This document shows, piece after piece, positions 6,538 through 13,105 of a DNA stretch of 13,923 bases. Within the stretch, counting starts at the first letter, position 1. Each line of letters begins with the position of its first letter. Made by a program: the position numbers and the translations under genes. Where the stretch lies: the NCBI GenBank assembly GCA_964465915.1, contig CAYXMJ010000073.1, forward strand, positions 1 through 13,923. The letters run 5' to 3'. Source of the stretch: CAVPHV01 sp964465915 (GTDB lineage: Bacteria; Actinomycetota; Acidimicrobiia; Spongiisociales; UBA5794). The notes beneath the pieces were generated by a model, which did no database searches, was not told where the DNA came from, and saw only the letters and a list, made by a program, of their open reading frames with translations.

Positions 6538-7817
6538 GGTTTGCGCGACACCCACGTGTTGCGGTCGCTGCTCCCCCACCACACTCCTTCGAGGGCGAGC
6601 CGGGTGAGGTGGAGCGCGGCAGTGGTGGTGTAGGTGCGCACCCGTTCCCGATCGCCCGGCATCCGCAAGGTGCGAGCCCGGGTCTCGTCGGGGGTGCGGA
6701 CGGCGACGATCATCGTGCCGACCGGTCGATCTTGCGGGTCGGGTCCGGCCGATCCGGTGACGGCAACCGCGACCTGCGTTCCCAACAGGTCGGCGACGTG
6801 CTCGGCCATCACGCAGGCCACCGGTTCTGAGACCACCCCGTGCTCTTCGATCAACGAGGCGGCCACGCCGAGTTGGTTCTCCTTGACCTCCTCGTGATAG
6901 GCCACCACGGCACCGCGGAACACAGCTGACGCTCCGGGCACCGAGGTGAGCCGCGCCGCGATCAGGCCACCGGTCGCCGACTCGGCCGTGCTGATGGTCC
7001 AGCCGCGAACCTCGAGGTAAGCAAGGATGACCCGTTCGATGGTGTCCTCGTCGGCACCGAAGATCCGCGACCCCATCCGGCTGCGGACCTCGGCCTCGAC
7101 GGGAGCAATCAACTCGCGTGCCGCTTGCTCGGTCGGCGCTTTGGCCGTCAACCGCACCTTGATCTCACCCGCCGATGCCAGGAACGCCAACGTCGGGTTG
7201 GTGTGCTCAGCGAACAGGTCACCGAGCATGTCGGCCACCTTGGACTCGGACTCACCCCACGACCGCAGCAGCCGGCTGACTACAACCGCATCCTCGCCAC
7301 CGGCCTCTCGCTGGAGGAACGGCAGGATGTGTCGCTCGACCATCGGCAGCAGTTCCGCGGGGACCCCGGGCACGGCGAAGATCCAGGTGTCACCCGATCG
7401 CACCTTCAGACCCGGAGCGGTGCCCTTTGGGTTTGGGATCAGCGCGGCCCCCGCTGGATGCTCAGCCTGACGGAGGTTTGAGTCGGGCATCTCCCGCCCG
7501 CGCTCCTCCCAGCGCCGGTGCAGCACGGCGGCGTAGTCCTCGTCGAACACCATCTCCGTATCGGTAGCGACGCAGATCGCCTCCCTAGTGAGGTCGTCTT
7601 GGGTCGGGCCGATCCCACCGGTGATGATCAACGCACCGGCGCGCGACATGGCGAGCCGAATGGCGTCGACGATCCGATCCACGTTGTCACCGACAACGCT
7701 CTGGTGGTAGTGATCGAGACCGGCATCGGCCAGGCGCATCCCCAACTGGTTGGCGTTGGTGTTGACGATCTGACCGAGCAGCAACTCCGTCCCGACGGCA
7801 AGAACCTCAACGATCAT
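6534..7817 (-). CDS. cinA: CinA family protein (MoCF-like domain plus nicotinamide nucleotide amidase domain)
   Basis: The 427-residue protein has the standard two-part CinA layout. The N-terminal molybdopterin-binding-like domain (about 1-170) carries VGTELLLGQIVNTNA, GGIGPTQDDLT (67-77) and FAVPGVPAEL, and in studied relatives acts as an ADP-ribose pyrophosphatase. The C-terminal PncC domain (about 260-415) carries AESATGGLIAARLTSVPGAS (278-297), with the family's catalytic Ser280, GAVVAYHEEVKENQLGV and VTGSAGPD; PncC deamidates NMN in pyridine nucleotide recycling. The commonly seen AESCTGG is AESATGG here, a position that varies in the family. The ATG at 7817 overlaps the rimO stop (ATGA), and the gene's own stop overlaps thpR (ATGA), so the three are probably one operon. 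A role in competence, as the name implies, is not shown by anything here. Confidence 0.94.
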   Translation of the reverse strand: MIVEVLAVGTELLLGQIVNTNANQLGMRLADAGLDHYHQSVVGDNVDRIVDAIRLAMSRAGALIITGGIGPTQDDLTREAICVATDTEMVFDEDYAAVLHRRWEERGREMPDSNLRQAEHPAGAALIPNPKGTAPGLKVRSGDTWIFAVPGVPAELLPMVERHILPFLQREAGGEDAVVVSRLLRSWGESESKVADMLGDLFAEHTNPTLAFLASAGEIKVRLTAKAPTEQAARELIAPVEAEVRSRMGSRIFGADEDTIERVILAYLEVRGWTISTAESATGGLIAARLTSVPGASAVFRGAVVAYHEEVKENQLGVAASLIEEHGVVSEPVACVMAEHVADLLGTQVAVAVTGSAGPDPQDRPVGTMIVAVRTPDETRARTLRMPGDRERVRTYTTTAALHLTRLALEGVWWGSSDRNTWVSRKP

Positions 7818-9145
7818 TCCTCGCCCACCACCGTGGCCGACAGGTCCGTGCCGTAGCCGCCGGAGATTTCTGCGGTCAGCCACTCCCCCGGTTGACCACG
7901 GTCCAGGAGGATCACGCCGTCGATCTCTGGTGCCTCCCGGTAGGACCGCCCCACCGCTTGGCCATCCTCGACCTGATCGACGAGGACCTCGAGGGTCCGG
8001 CCCCGTTGGTTGAGGTTGCGGGAGGTGGTGATGTCGTCCTGGATAGCACTCAGGTACCTGAGTCGAGCCGCCTTCTCGTCGTCGTCGATCTGACCGGGAA
8101 GGTCGGCAGCCGGCGTGCCCTCCTCAGGCGAGAACGGGAAGAAACCCGCCCAGTCGAGTTGCGCCTCTGCCAGGAACTCCGCGAGACCTTCGACATCGTC
8201 TTCCGTTTCGCCGGGGAAGCCGACGATGAAGCTCGAACGGGTCGCGGCGTGGGGCGCCGCCTCTCGAATCTGGCGGATGATCTCGAGGTGTCGCTCGCCG
8301 CTACCGGGTCGCTTCATCGCTCGCAGCAGGTGCTCGGCCGAGTGCTGAAGCGAAAGGTCGAAGTAGTCGGCGATCGTGGGCGTCTTCGCCATCGCGTGGA
8401 TCAGTGCCGGGCGGATCTCGCGGGGGTACAGGTAGTAGAGGCGGAGCCGGCGCAGACCCTCAACGTCAGACACGAACCGCAGCAGCTCCACGAGGCCGCC
8501 GGAGGCATCGATATCCCTGCCGTACGAGGCGAGGTCCTGGGCGACGAGAACGATCTCGCCCACGCCACTGTTGGTCAATTGGGCGATCTCGTCGCGAATG
8601 TTCACCGCCGAGCGAGAGCGCTGCTTGCCCCGGAACAGCGGGATGGCACAGAAGGTGCAAGGTTTGTCACACCCTTCTGCCACCTTGACGTAGGCAAACG
8701 GAGTGGAAGGAGTGGGGCGTTTGACCTGATAGAGAATGTCCATATGCGAGGTGCGAGCCGGGCGGATCCGGATGGGCTGCCAGTCGGTCATCCCGTCGAG
8801 TTGGGCGACGAGTTCGGAGTACCGGTCGAGACCGATCACGGCATCGGCTTCCGGAAGCGACTCGACCAGTTCCGTCTCGTAGCGCTGGGCCATGCAGCCG
8901 AGCACGATCAGCTTGGCGTCGTCACGCTTGACGTCGGCGAGTTCGAGGATCGTGTCGATCGACTCCCGGCGGGCCTCCTCGATGAAGGCGCAGGTGTTGA
9001 CCATCACGACATCTGCCGACTCGGCGTCTGGCGCGTCGATGTAGCCGGCGCCGTCGAGCAGCGAGGTGACCTTCTCGGAGTCGACTTGGTTCTTGGAGCA
9101 CCCGAGCGTGACCAGATGCACGCTCGGCGGGTGAGGGGAACTCAT
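7814..9145 (-). CDS. rimO: Ribosomal protein S12 methylthiotransferase RimO
   Basis: RimO is a radical-SAM enzyme that methylthiolates a conserved Asp of ribosomal protein S12. The 443-residue product has auxiliary-cluster cysteines C16 (TLGCSKNQVDSE), C52 (NTCAFIEEAR) and C84 (LGCMAQRY), radical-SAM cysteines C159, C163 and C166 (EGCDKPCTFCAIPLFRG), and a C-terminal TRAM domain of about 60 residues. LGCSKNQVDSE and the FCAIP/FRGKQRSR sequences are typical of RimO rather than MiaB. I choose ATG at 9145 because the first conserved strand then begins at residue 9; an upstream frame opening at 9244 adds 33 unrelated residues. There is no Shine-Dalgarno before this ATG, but TATCCT lies eight bases upstream, so translation may be leaderless. 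It is coupled to cinA. pgsA, which often follows rimO in such clusters, is absent. Confidence 0.95.
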   Translation of the reverse strand: MSSPHPPSVHLVTLGCSKNQVDSEKVTSLLDGAGYIDAPDAESADVVMVNTCAFIEEARRESIDTILELADVKRDDAKLIVLGCMAQRYETELVESLPEADAVIGLDRYSELVAQLDGMTDWQPIRIRPARTSHMDILYQVKRPTPSTPFAYVKVAEGCDKPCTFCAIPLFRGKQRSRSAVNIRDEIAQLTNSGVGEIVLVAQDLASYGRDIDASGGLVELLRFVSDVEGLRRLRLYYLYPREIRPALIHAMAKTPTIADYFDLSLQHSAEHLLRAMKRPGSGERHLEIIRQIREAAPHAATRSSFIVGFPGETEDDVEGLAEFLAEAQLDWAGFFPFSPEEGTPAADLPGQIDDDEKAARLRYLSAIQDDITTSRNLNQRGRTLEVLVDQVEDGQAVGRSYREAPEIDGVILLDRGQPGEWLTAEISGGYGTDLSATVVGEE

Positions 9146-9173
9146 GGCCGGCAAGGATAGGGTCTGGCCGGCC
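9146..9173 (-). promoter_or_regulatory. Candidate leaderless rimO promoter within an inverted repeat
   Basis: On the minus strand TATCCT (9154-9159) fits a TAnnnT -10 element, and only eight bases separate it from the rimO ATG, which would put the transcript start at or next to the start codon. No ribosome binding site is present. The -10 is flanked by perfect 7-base inverted repeat arms, GGCCGGC (9146-9152) and GCCGGCC (9167-9173), which may be an operator or chance in GC-rich DNA. No good -35 is visible. Confidence 0.35.
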
Positions 9174-9257
9174 CCTGAGGAGTCGCCGATGAGGGCGTGG
9201 CAGTCGGCGGCAAACATCCAAACTCCCCGCCTGCCTCGCCCCACGTTCGCAGGAGCC

Positions 9258-9797
9258 TCAGCCGAGCGGGCGGTAGCGGCCCCGGAAGTAGACCAAGGGG
9301 TCGTCGAGTTCGCCGAGTTCCATCTTGTCGATTGACCCCTCCACCATTACGGAGTACGTCTCCTCGTCAGAGTCCAGCATCGTGCAGTAGGCCCGGGTCC
9401 CGAAGTCGGTGAGCACCGGGCCCCACTCCGACTCTTCGACGTCCAGCCCGGCGAATCGTCCGCCGGGGCTCGGTCGCAGGCCGGCGAAGACATCGGAGAG
9501 CACTTGATGGCGTGCTTCGCACACGTGGATGACGAACTTGCCGGTTTGCTCCAGCTTGTAGAACAGGTCGGTGGTCGAACCCGCCAAGAAGTATACGTAG
9601 GGCGGTTCACCTTCGGCGACGACGAGCGACGAAACGGTGAGCCCGGCAGCGTGCTCCCCGGATCCCGCAGTGATGATCGTGACCGGCGCGGTCAACCGTC
9701 CCCGGAACTGGCGGACCGGGTCACGATGCTCCGGCGGTGTCATGAACGGGTGCTCATCGTGGACCTCGCCACCGGTCGTGTCCCTTTGATCCGACAT
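9258..9797 (-). CDS. Flavin reductase-like, FMN-binding split-barrel protein
   Basis: The 179-residue protein matches the flavin reductase domain family. PVRQFRGRLTAPVTIITAGSGE (27-48), AGLTVSSLVVAEGEPPYVYFLAG (51-73), a TTDLFYKLEQTGKFVIHV segment and a later RAYCTMLDSDEETYSVMVEGSI strand are typical of this FMN-binding split barrel. Such proteins use NAD(P)H to reduce FMN or FAD, often for a partner monooxygenase, but related members are FMN-binding proteins of unknown role. No monooxygenase is next to it, so the partner is unknown. The ATG at 9797 has AGGGGAGAG just upstream; Met19 is a possible alternative. It follows the PHP hydrolase after 24 bases and is separated from rimO by 112 bases. 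The fold family is well supported; the specific reaction is not. Confidence 0.8.
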   Translation of the reverse strand: MSDQRDTTGGEVHDEHPFMTPPEHRDPVRQFRGRLTAPVTIITAGSGEHAAGLTVSSLVVAEGEPPYVYFLAGSTTDLFYKLEQTGKFVIHVCEARHQVLSDVFAGLRPSPGGRFAGLDVEESEWGPVLTDFGTRAYCTMLDSDEETYSVMVEGSIDKMELGELDDPLVYFRGRYRPLG

Positions 9798-9821
9798 CCA
9801 TCTCTCCCCTGGCTCGCGTCG

Positions 9822-10703
9822 CTACCCCAATGGGACTTCTTCGGCTTCCCGCCGCCGAAACCGTAGCCGATGCGTGTAGCCGGCGGTGCGCGCCGCCTCG
9901 ATAGCCTGATCACGATCGCGCCCGCATTCCTCGGGGTAGTGCGCATCACTGGCCAGTGTGATGGGCACGCCTTCCTCGTTGAAGATCGCCAGGAACTCGG
10001 GTGCGGGATACATCTCGCCTACCGGCTTGTGAAGCCCGGCCGATGACACCTCAACGGCCGTGCCGCTGGCTGCGGCCGCCCGCGCCGTCTTGCGATACAA
10101 ATCGAGTGGAGCACGAGGAAGGCGATAGCCGTACTTCTTGACCACATCGGAATGGGCCAGGACATCGACCGTGCCCGAAGCAGCGAGCTGCGTCTCCCAC
10201 ACGAAGTAGTCCTCATAGGCTTGGTCAACGCCGCGGCGGGCGAATTCGTACTCCACCGCGGAATGGTCGATCGACCAGCCGCCGACCCAGTGGATCGAGC
10301 CGATCAGGAAATCGAACGGGTACGGCTCGAGCAGGTCGAGTACGCCTTCGATGGTGTCCGGAAAGAAGTCCACCTCGAGCCCCAACTTCACCGGCAGTCC
10401 GCGGTCCTGGGCATCGGTCACGACCTCGACATATCGTTCGAGCGACAGATTTCGCTCACCGGCAACAAACTCCGCGGTCTGGGCGGCGAGGTCGCTCCTC
10501 GGTTCTGACTCCCAGAATGGACCCAAGGCATCAGCCGATTCGACGCACCGAAACAGGTGCTCGGTGAAACCGACTTCGTCCGCACCCCGCCCCAGCGCCG
10601 CCTCGACGTATGCGTCGAGATGCCCCGGCGGGTATTCGCCCGGGGGCGGACCCACACCTGAGTAGGGACCATGAGGGTGGAGGTGTACGTGGTAGTCGCC
10701 CAT
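9822..10703 (-). CDS. PHP-domain phosphoesterase, histidinol-phosphatase (HisK-type) family
   Basis: The 293-residue protein has the full set of PHP metal-site motifs: DYHVHLH at the N terminus (H5, H7), GFTEH (E48, H49), GLEVDFF (E110), GSIHWVGGW (H138), LAHSDVVKKYG (H184, D186) and LASDAHYPEE (D253, H255). This order and length match the HisK-type histidinol-phosphatase family, which removes phosphate from L-histidinol phosphate in histidine synthesis. Substrate is not settled by sequence, since PHP phosphoesterases include other hydrolases and no his genes are nearby. The ATG at 10703 is chosen because the HxH motif normally lies at the extreme N terminus; a longer frame from 10940 would add 79 residues overlapping the preceding gene in another frame. 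There is no close Shine-Dalgarno, only GGGAGG about 14 bases upstream. It starts 31 bases after the upstream 138-residue gene. Confidence 0.85.
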   Translation of the reverse strand: MGDYHVHLHPHGPYSGVGPPPGEYPPGHLDAYVEAALGRGADEVGFTEHLFRCVESADALGPFWESEPRSDLAAQTAEFVAGERNLSLERYVEVVTDAQDRGLPVKLGLEVDFFPDTIEGVLDLLEPYPFDFLIGSIHWVGGWSIDHSAVEYEFARRGVDQAYEDYFVWETQLAASGTVDVLAHSDVVKKYGYRLPRAPLDLYRKTARAAAASGTAVEVSSAGLHKPVGEMYPAPEFLAIFNEEGVPITLASDAHYPEECGRDRDQAIEAARTAGYTHRLRFRRREAEEVPLG

Positions 10704-10734
10704 GGTGGCGAGCGTAGCCTCCCGACCCGAGAGC

Positions 10735-11151
10735 TCAGCCCTCGTTCTCGACGTCGACGCCGCGGTCGATGAGGATTCCCTTGATCCGGCCGATCCGTTC
10801 ACTGATCGCAGCCGCGTTGTTGGCATCGGCGATCTTCTGGTTGAGCCCAAACGTGCTGGCGTCCTTGCCGCCCCCGCCGCCACCCAAGCCACCACCGCCG
10901 GCGTCCGAGACCAGATCGATCTGCTCGTCGACGATCGCATCGAGGTGATGCTGTTGGGCCTTGAGCTCCTTCACCAGCTCTTCGGTGGGGCGCTGCGCAT
11001 CCCAGTCGTGAGGCAGATGGGCGGCCTCGTCGCGCAACGCGTCACGTCTCTTCAGCAGCTCGTAGCGTTCGGCGAAGGCATCGTCGGGCAGCCGCCAGAT
11101 GGCGTCGTCGACCTCGGCGAGCTCTTTCGTGATGCGGTCTAGATCGCTCAC
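10735..11151 (-). CDS. Unrecognised 138-residue protein with helical N-terminus and glycine-rich hinge
   Basis: I do not recognise this family. The first 75 or so residues are charged and heptad-like (ITKELAEVDDAIWRLPDDAF, RYELLKRRDALRDEAAHLP, then EELVKELKAQQHHLDAIVDEQ), consistent with a helical hairpin or short coiled coil. Next comes a run of glycines broken only by one Leu (about 85-93). A second helical part follows (LNQKIADANNAAAISERIGRIKGILIDRGVDVENEG). There are no cysteines, membrane segments or signal peptide, so a small cytosolic protein or adaptor is likely. The start is GTG at 11151, supported by GGAGG (11158-11162) six bases upstream. It is coding rather than a shadow: it has a good ribosome binding site, sensible amphipathic composition and neat spacing from the next gene. 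Confidence 0.75.
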   Translation of the reverse strand: MSDLDRITKELAEVDDAIWRLPDDAFAERYELLKRRDALRDEAAHLPHDWDAQRPTEELVKELKAQQHHLDAIVDEQIDLVSDAGGGGLGGGGGGKDASTFGLNQKIADANNAAAISERIGRIKGILIDRGVDVENEG

Positions 11152-11225
11152 AAGGAGCCTCCCTCTCTCACCGGCTCTGGGGTTTGCACCCTACCCGTTC
11201 TCCGTCTCCGAATGCAGGCGACCCG

Positions 11226-11963
11226 TCAGCCGAACGCCAACCGCACCGCCGCGATCACAGCGGCAACCACCAGGACCCATCTCACCCACCCGGCCCCCTT
11301 GGTGATCGCAAGGTGCGCTGCGACCCATGCCCCAGTGATCTGCCCGACAGACAGGACGGCGCCGACCGCAAGGTCGACCTGAGCTGCCCGCGCGAAGAAC
11401 AACAGCGCCACAGGGGTGTACGCCGCGATCAGGACGACCTTCGCCGCGTTGCCGTTGACCAGATTGAGCCCGCCGCCGAGCACCAGCCCTGCCAGCAGCA
11501 GGAACCCGACCCCGGCCTGGACGAACCCGCCGTAGAAACCGATGGCGAGAAAGGCCAGCGACCGCCACGGCTCGTGCAGAACGACGTCGCGCTCTTCGAT
11601 CCAACGCGAGGGACGAAACAACACCGAAGCCGCCACCAGCAGCAACACGACGGCAAAGACCTTCCTCATCACATCGCCCGAGGTGATGGTGGCGACCCAG
11701 GCGCCCGCCGCGGCGCCGAGCACGGTGGGAATGATGAGGGGAACGACTCGGTGCCACGGAACCGCCTTGCCGCGCTGGAACCCGGCGAGTGCGCTGAGGT
11801 TGGCAAGCAGGATCGCTACGCGGTTCGTGCCGTTGGCGGTGCTGATGCCGACCATTTCCGTGAGGATCGGGATCGTGATCGCCGAACCACCCCCGGCAAG
11901 CGTGTTGATGAACCCTGCCGCGGCGCCACCGAAGGCGAGTATGACGCCTTCGAGCAGCGTCAC
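11226..11963 (-). CDS. TSUP (TauE/SafE) family membrane transporter
   Basis: The 245-residue protein is almost entirely hydrophobic, with about seven or eight membrane segments. It shows the duplicated TSUP signature: GGAAAGFINTLAGGGSAITIP (12-32) in the first half and GFYGGFVQAGVGFLLLAGLV (142-161) in the second. NGTNRVAI (44-51) and NGNAAKVVLI (170-179) are the paired helix starts after each repeat. Family members move sulfite, sulfoacetate or other small organic and sulfur anions across the inner membrane; the substrate cannot be read here. The GTG start at 11963 overlaps the TGA of the E2 gene as GTGA, so the two are translationally coupled. That hints the cargo may be an organic acid linked to the 2-oxoacid dehydrogenase, but this is inference from context only. 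Confidence 0.9.
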   Translation of the reverse strand: MTLLEGVILAFGGAAAGFINTLAGGGSAITIPILTEMVGISTANGTNRVAILLANLSALAGFQRGKAVPWHRVVPLIIPTVLGAAAGAWVATITSGDVMRKVFAVVLLLVAASVLFRPSRWIEERDVVLHEPWRSLAFLAIGFYGGFVQAGVGFLLLAGLVLGGGLNLVNGNAAKVVLIAAYTPVALLFFARAAQVDLAVGAVLSVGQITGAWVAAHLAITKGAGWVRWVLVVAAVIAAVRLAFG

Positions 11964-13099
11964 GAGTCGGTGGACCCGAGCGCCTCGATCAACGCCCCCA
12001 TGAAGGAACGCCCGGTGGATCCGTCGATGGCCCGATGGTCGTAAGAGAGACTCAACGGAAACTCGCGGCCGACCACGATCTCACCGTCGCGCACCACGGG
12101 CCGGGGATCGGCTCTGCCGACCGAGAGGATGGCCGTCGTCCCGTACGGCACGATCGGCGTTCCGTAGCGACCGCCGACGGCGCCGATGTTGGAAATGGTG
12201 AAGGTCTGGCCGCGCAATTCGTCGGGTCGGGCGCTCCGATCTCGGGCTGCGTTCGCCAGCCGAGCAATCTCGTCACCCAACTCGGGAACCGGTTTTGCTG
12301 CGGCGTCTTTGACGACGGCGACCATTAACCCCTCGGGGGTGTCGACGGCGAACCCGATGTCGTAGTGGAGCTTCTCGACGATCTCGTCGCCGTCGACGGC
12401 CGCGTTGAAGGCGGGGAACTGCTCGAGCAGGGGGACGATCCGCGCCATCAGCACCGCCTCGAGCGGTGGCTTGCCGGCTGCGGCGCGGGCTCGAAGCAGC
12501 GGCTCCGAATCGACCTCGCCGTAAGTGGTCACATGGGGGATCTCCCGCCACGACCGCGCCAGGCGGTCGGCAATGGTCCTGCGCAGCGACGACATCTTCA
12601 CCCGGCGGACCGGTCCAGCCGTCGTCTCGGCGGCAGCTCGCACGTCAGCCTCGGTGATGCGCCCACCGACCCCGCTGCCGATCAGCCCCGCCGTGCTCAC
12701 CCCCACATCTGCGGCCAGACGCCGCACCCGCGGCAGCATCTCGCTGTGGGCCGACGGCGTCACTGCCACGGTCTCAACTGCTGAGTCCAGCCGACCGACG
12801 ATGGGCGCAGCTTCCTCGGCCTCGGCAGCGTCCGAGGTCGATGGCAACGACCACTCCTCACCGGCGTCGCCGACCACCGCCAAGAGCGCCTCGACCTCGA
12901 GCGTCTCGCCCGGCTCGGCACCCTGATACAGCAGTACGCCGGCGTGGGGCGAAGGAATATCGATGACCGCTTTGTCGGTCTCCACCTCGACCAGCGGGGC
13001 GTCCATCGTCACCGTCTCGCCGACTCCGACGTACCAGCTCATGACGACGGCTTCGGTCAGGCCCTCTCCGACATCGGGTAGATGAAACTCGTGTGCCAC
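11960..13099 (-). CDS. 2-oxoacid dehydrogenase complex E2 (dihydrolipoamide acyltransferase)
   Basis: E2 is the core of pyruvate or branched-chain 2-oxoacid dehydrogenase and passes the acyl group from lipoyl-lysine to CoA. The 379-residue protein has one lipoyl domain (about 1-78) with the lipoylated Lys43 in VETDKAVIDIPSP, an acidic Ala/Glu linker, a peripheral subunit-binding domain (about 120-156; LPRVRRLAADVGVS, GGRITEADV), and a catalytic domain (about 165-379) with FTISNIG and the active-site motif DHRAIDG (H355, D359). The start is GTG at 13099, six bases after the E1 beta stop; GGAGGG, encoded by the last codons of E1 beta (13110-13115), can serve as its ribosome binding site. The single lipoyl domain and short form resemble branched-chain-type complexes, but pyruvate cannot be excluded, so no symbol is given (pdhC or bkdC would be the candidates). 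Confidence 0.93.
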   Translation of the reverse strand: MAHEFHLPDVGEGLTEAVVMSWYVGVGETVTMDAPLVEVETDKAVIDIPSPHAGVLLYQGAEPGETLEVEALLAVVGDAGEEWSLPSTSDAAEAEEAAPIVGRLDSAVETVAVTPSAHSEMLPRVRRLAADVGVSTAGLIGSGVGGRITEADVRAAAETTAGPVRRVKMSSLRRTIADRLARSWREIPHVTTYGEVDSEPLLRARAAAGKPPLEAVLMARIVPLLEQFPAFNAAVDGDEIVEKLHYDIGFAVDTPEGLMVAVVKDAAAKPVPELGDEIARLANAARDRSARPDELRGQTFTISNIGAVGGRYGTPIVPYGTTAILSVGRADPRPVVRDGEIVVGREFPLSLSYDHRAIDGSTGRSFMGALIEALGSTDS

Positions 13100-13105
13100 G
13101 GTCGG

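Noticed and set aside
7892..9160. Long plus-strand open frame (422 codons) opposite rimO
   Set aside because: It is antisense to a clear RimO frame, has no recognisable domain, and such long shadow frames are expected in GC-rich coding DNA.
9146..9244. Upstream start for rimO at 9244
   Set aside because: It adds 33 residues with no family similarity; the conserved RimO start fits ATG 9145.
10704..10940. 79-residue N-terminal extension of the PHP hydrolase
   Set aside because: It overlaps the 138-residue gene in another frame, is Ser/Arg-rich shadow sequence, and would bury the HxH motif that normally sits at the N terminus.
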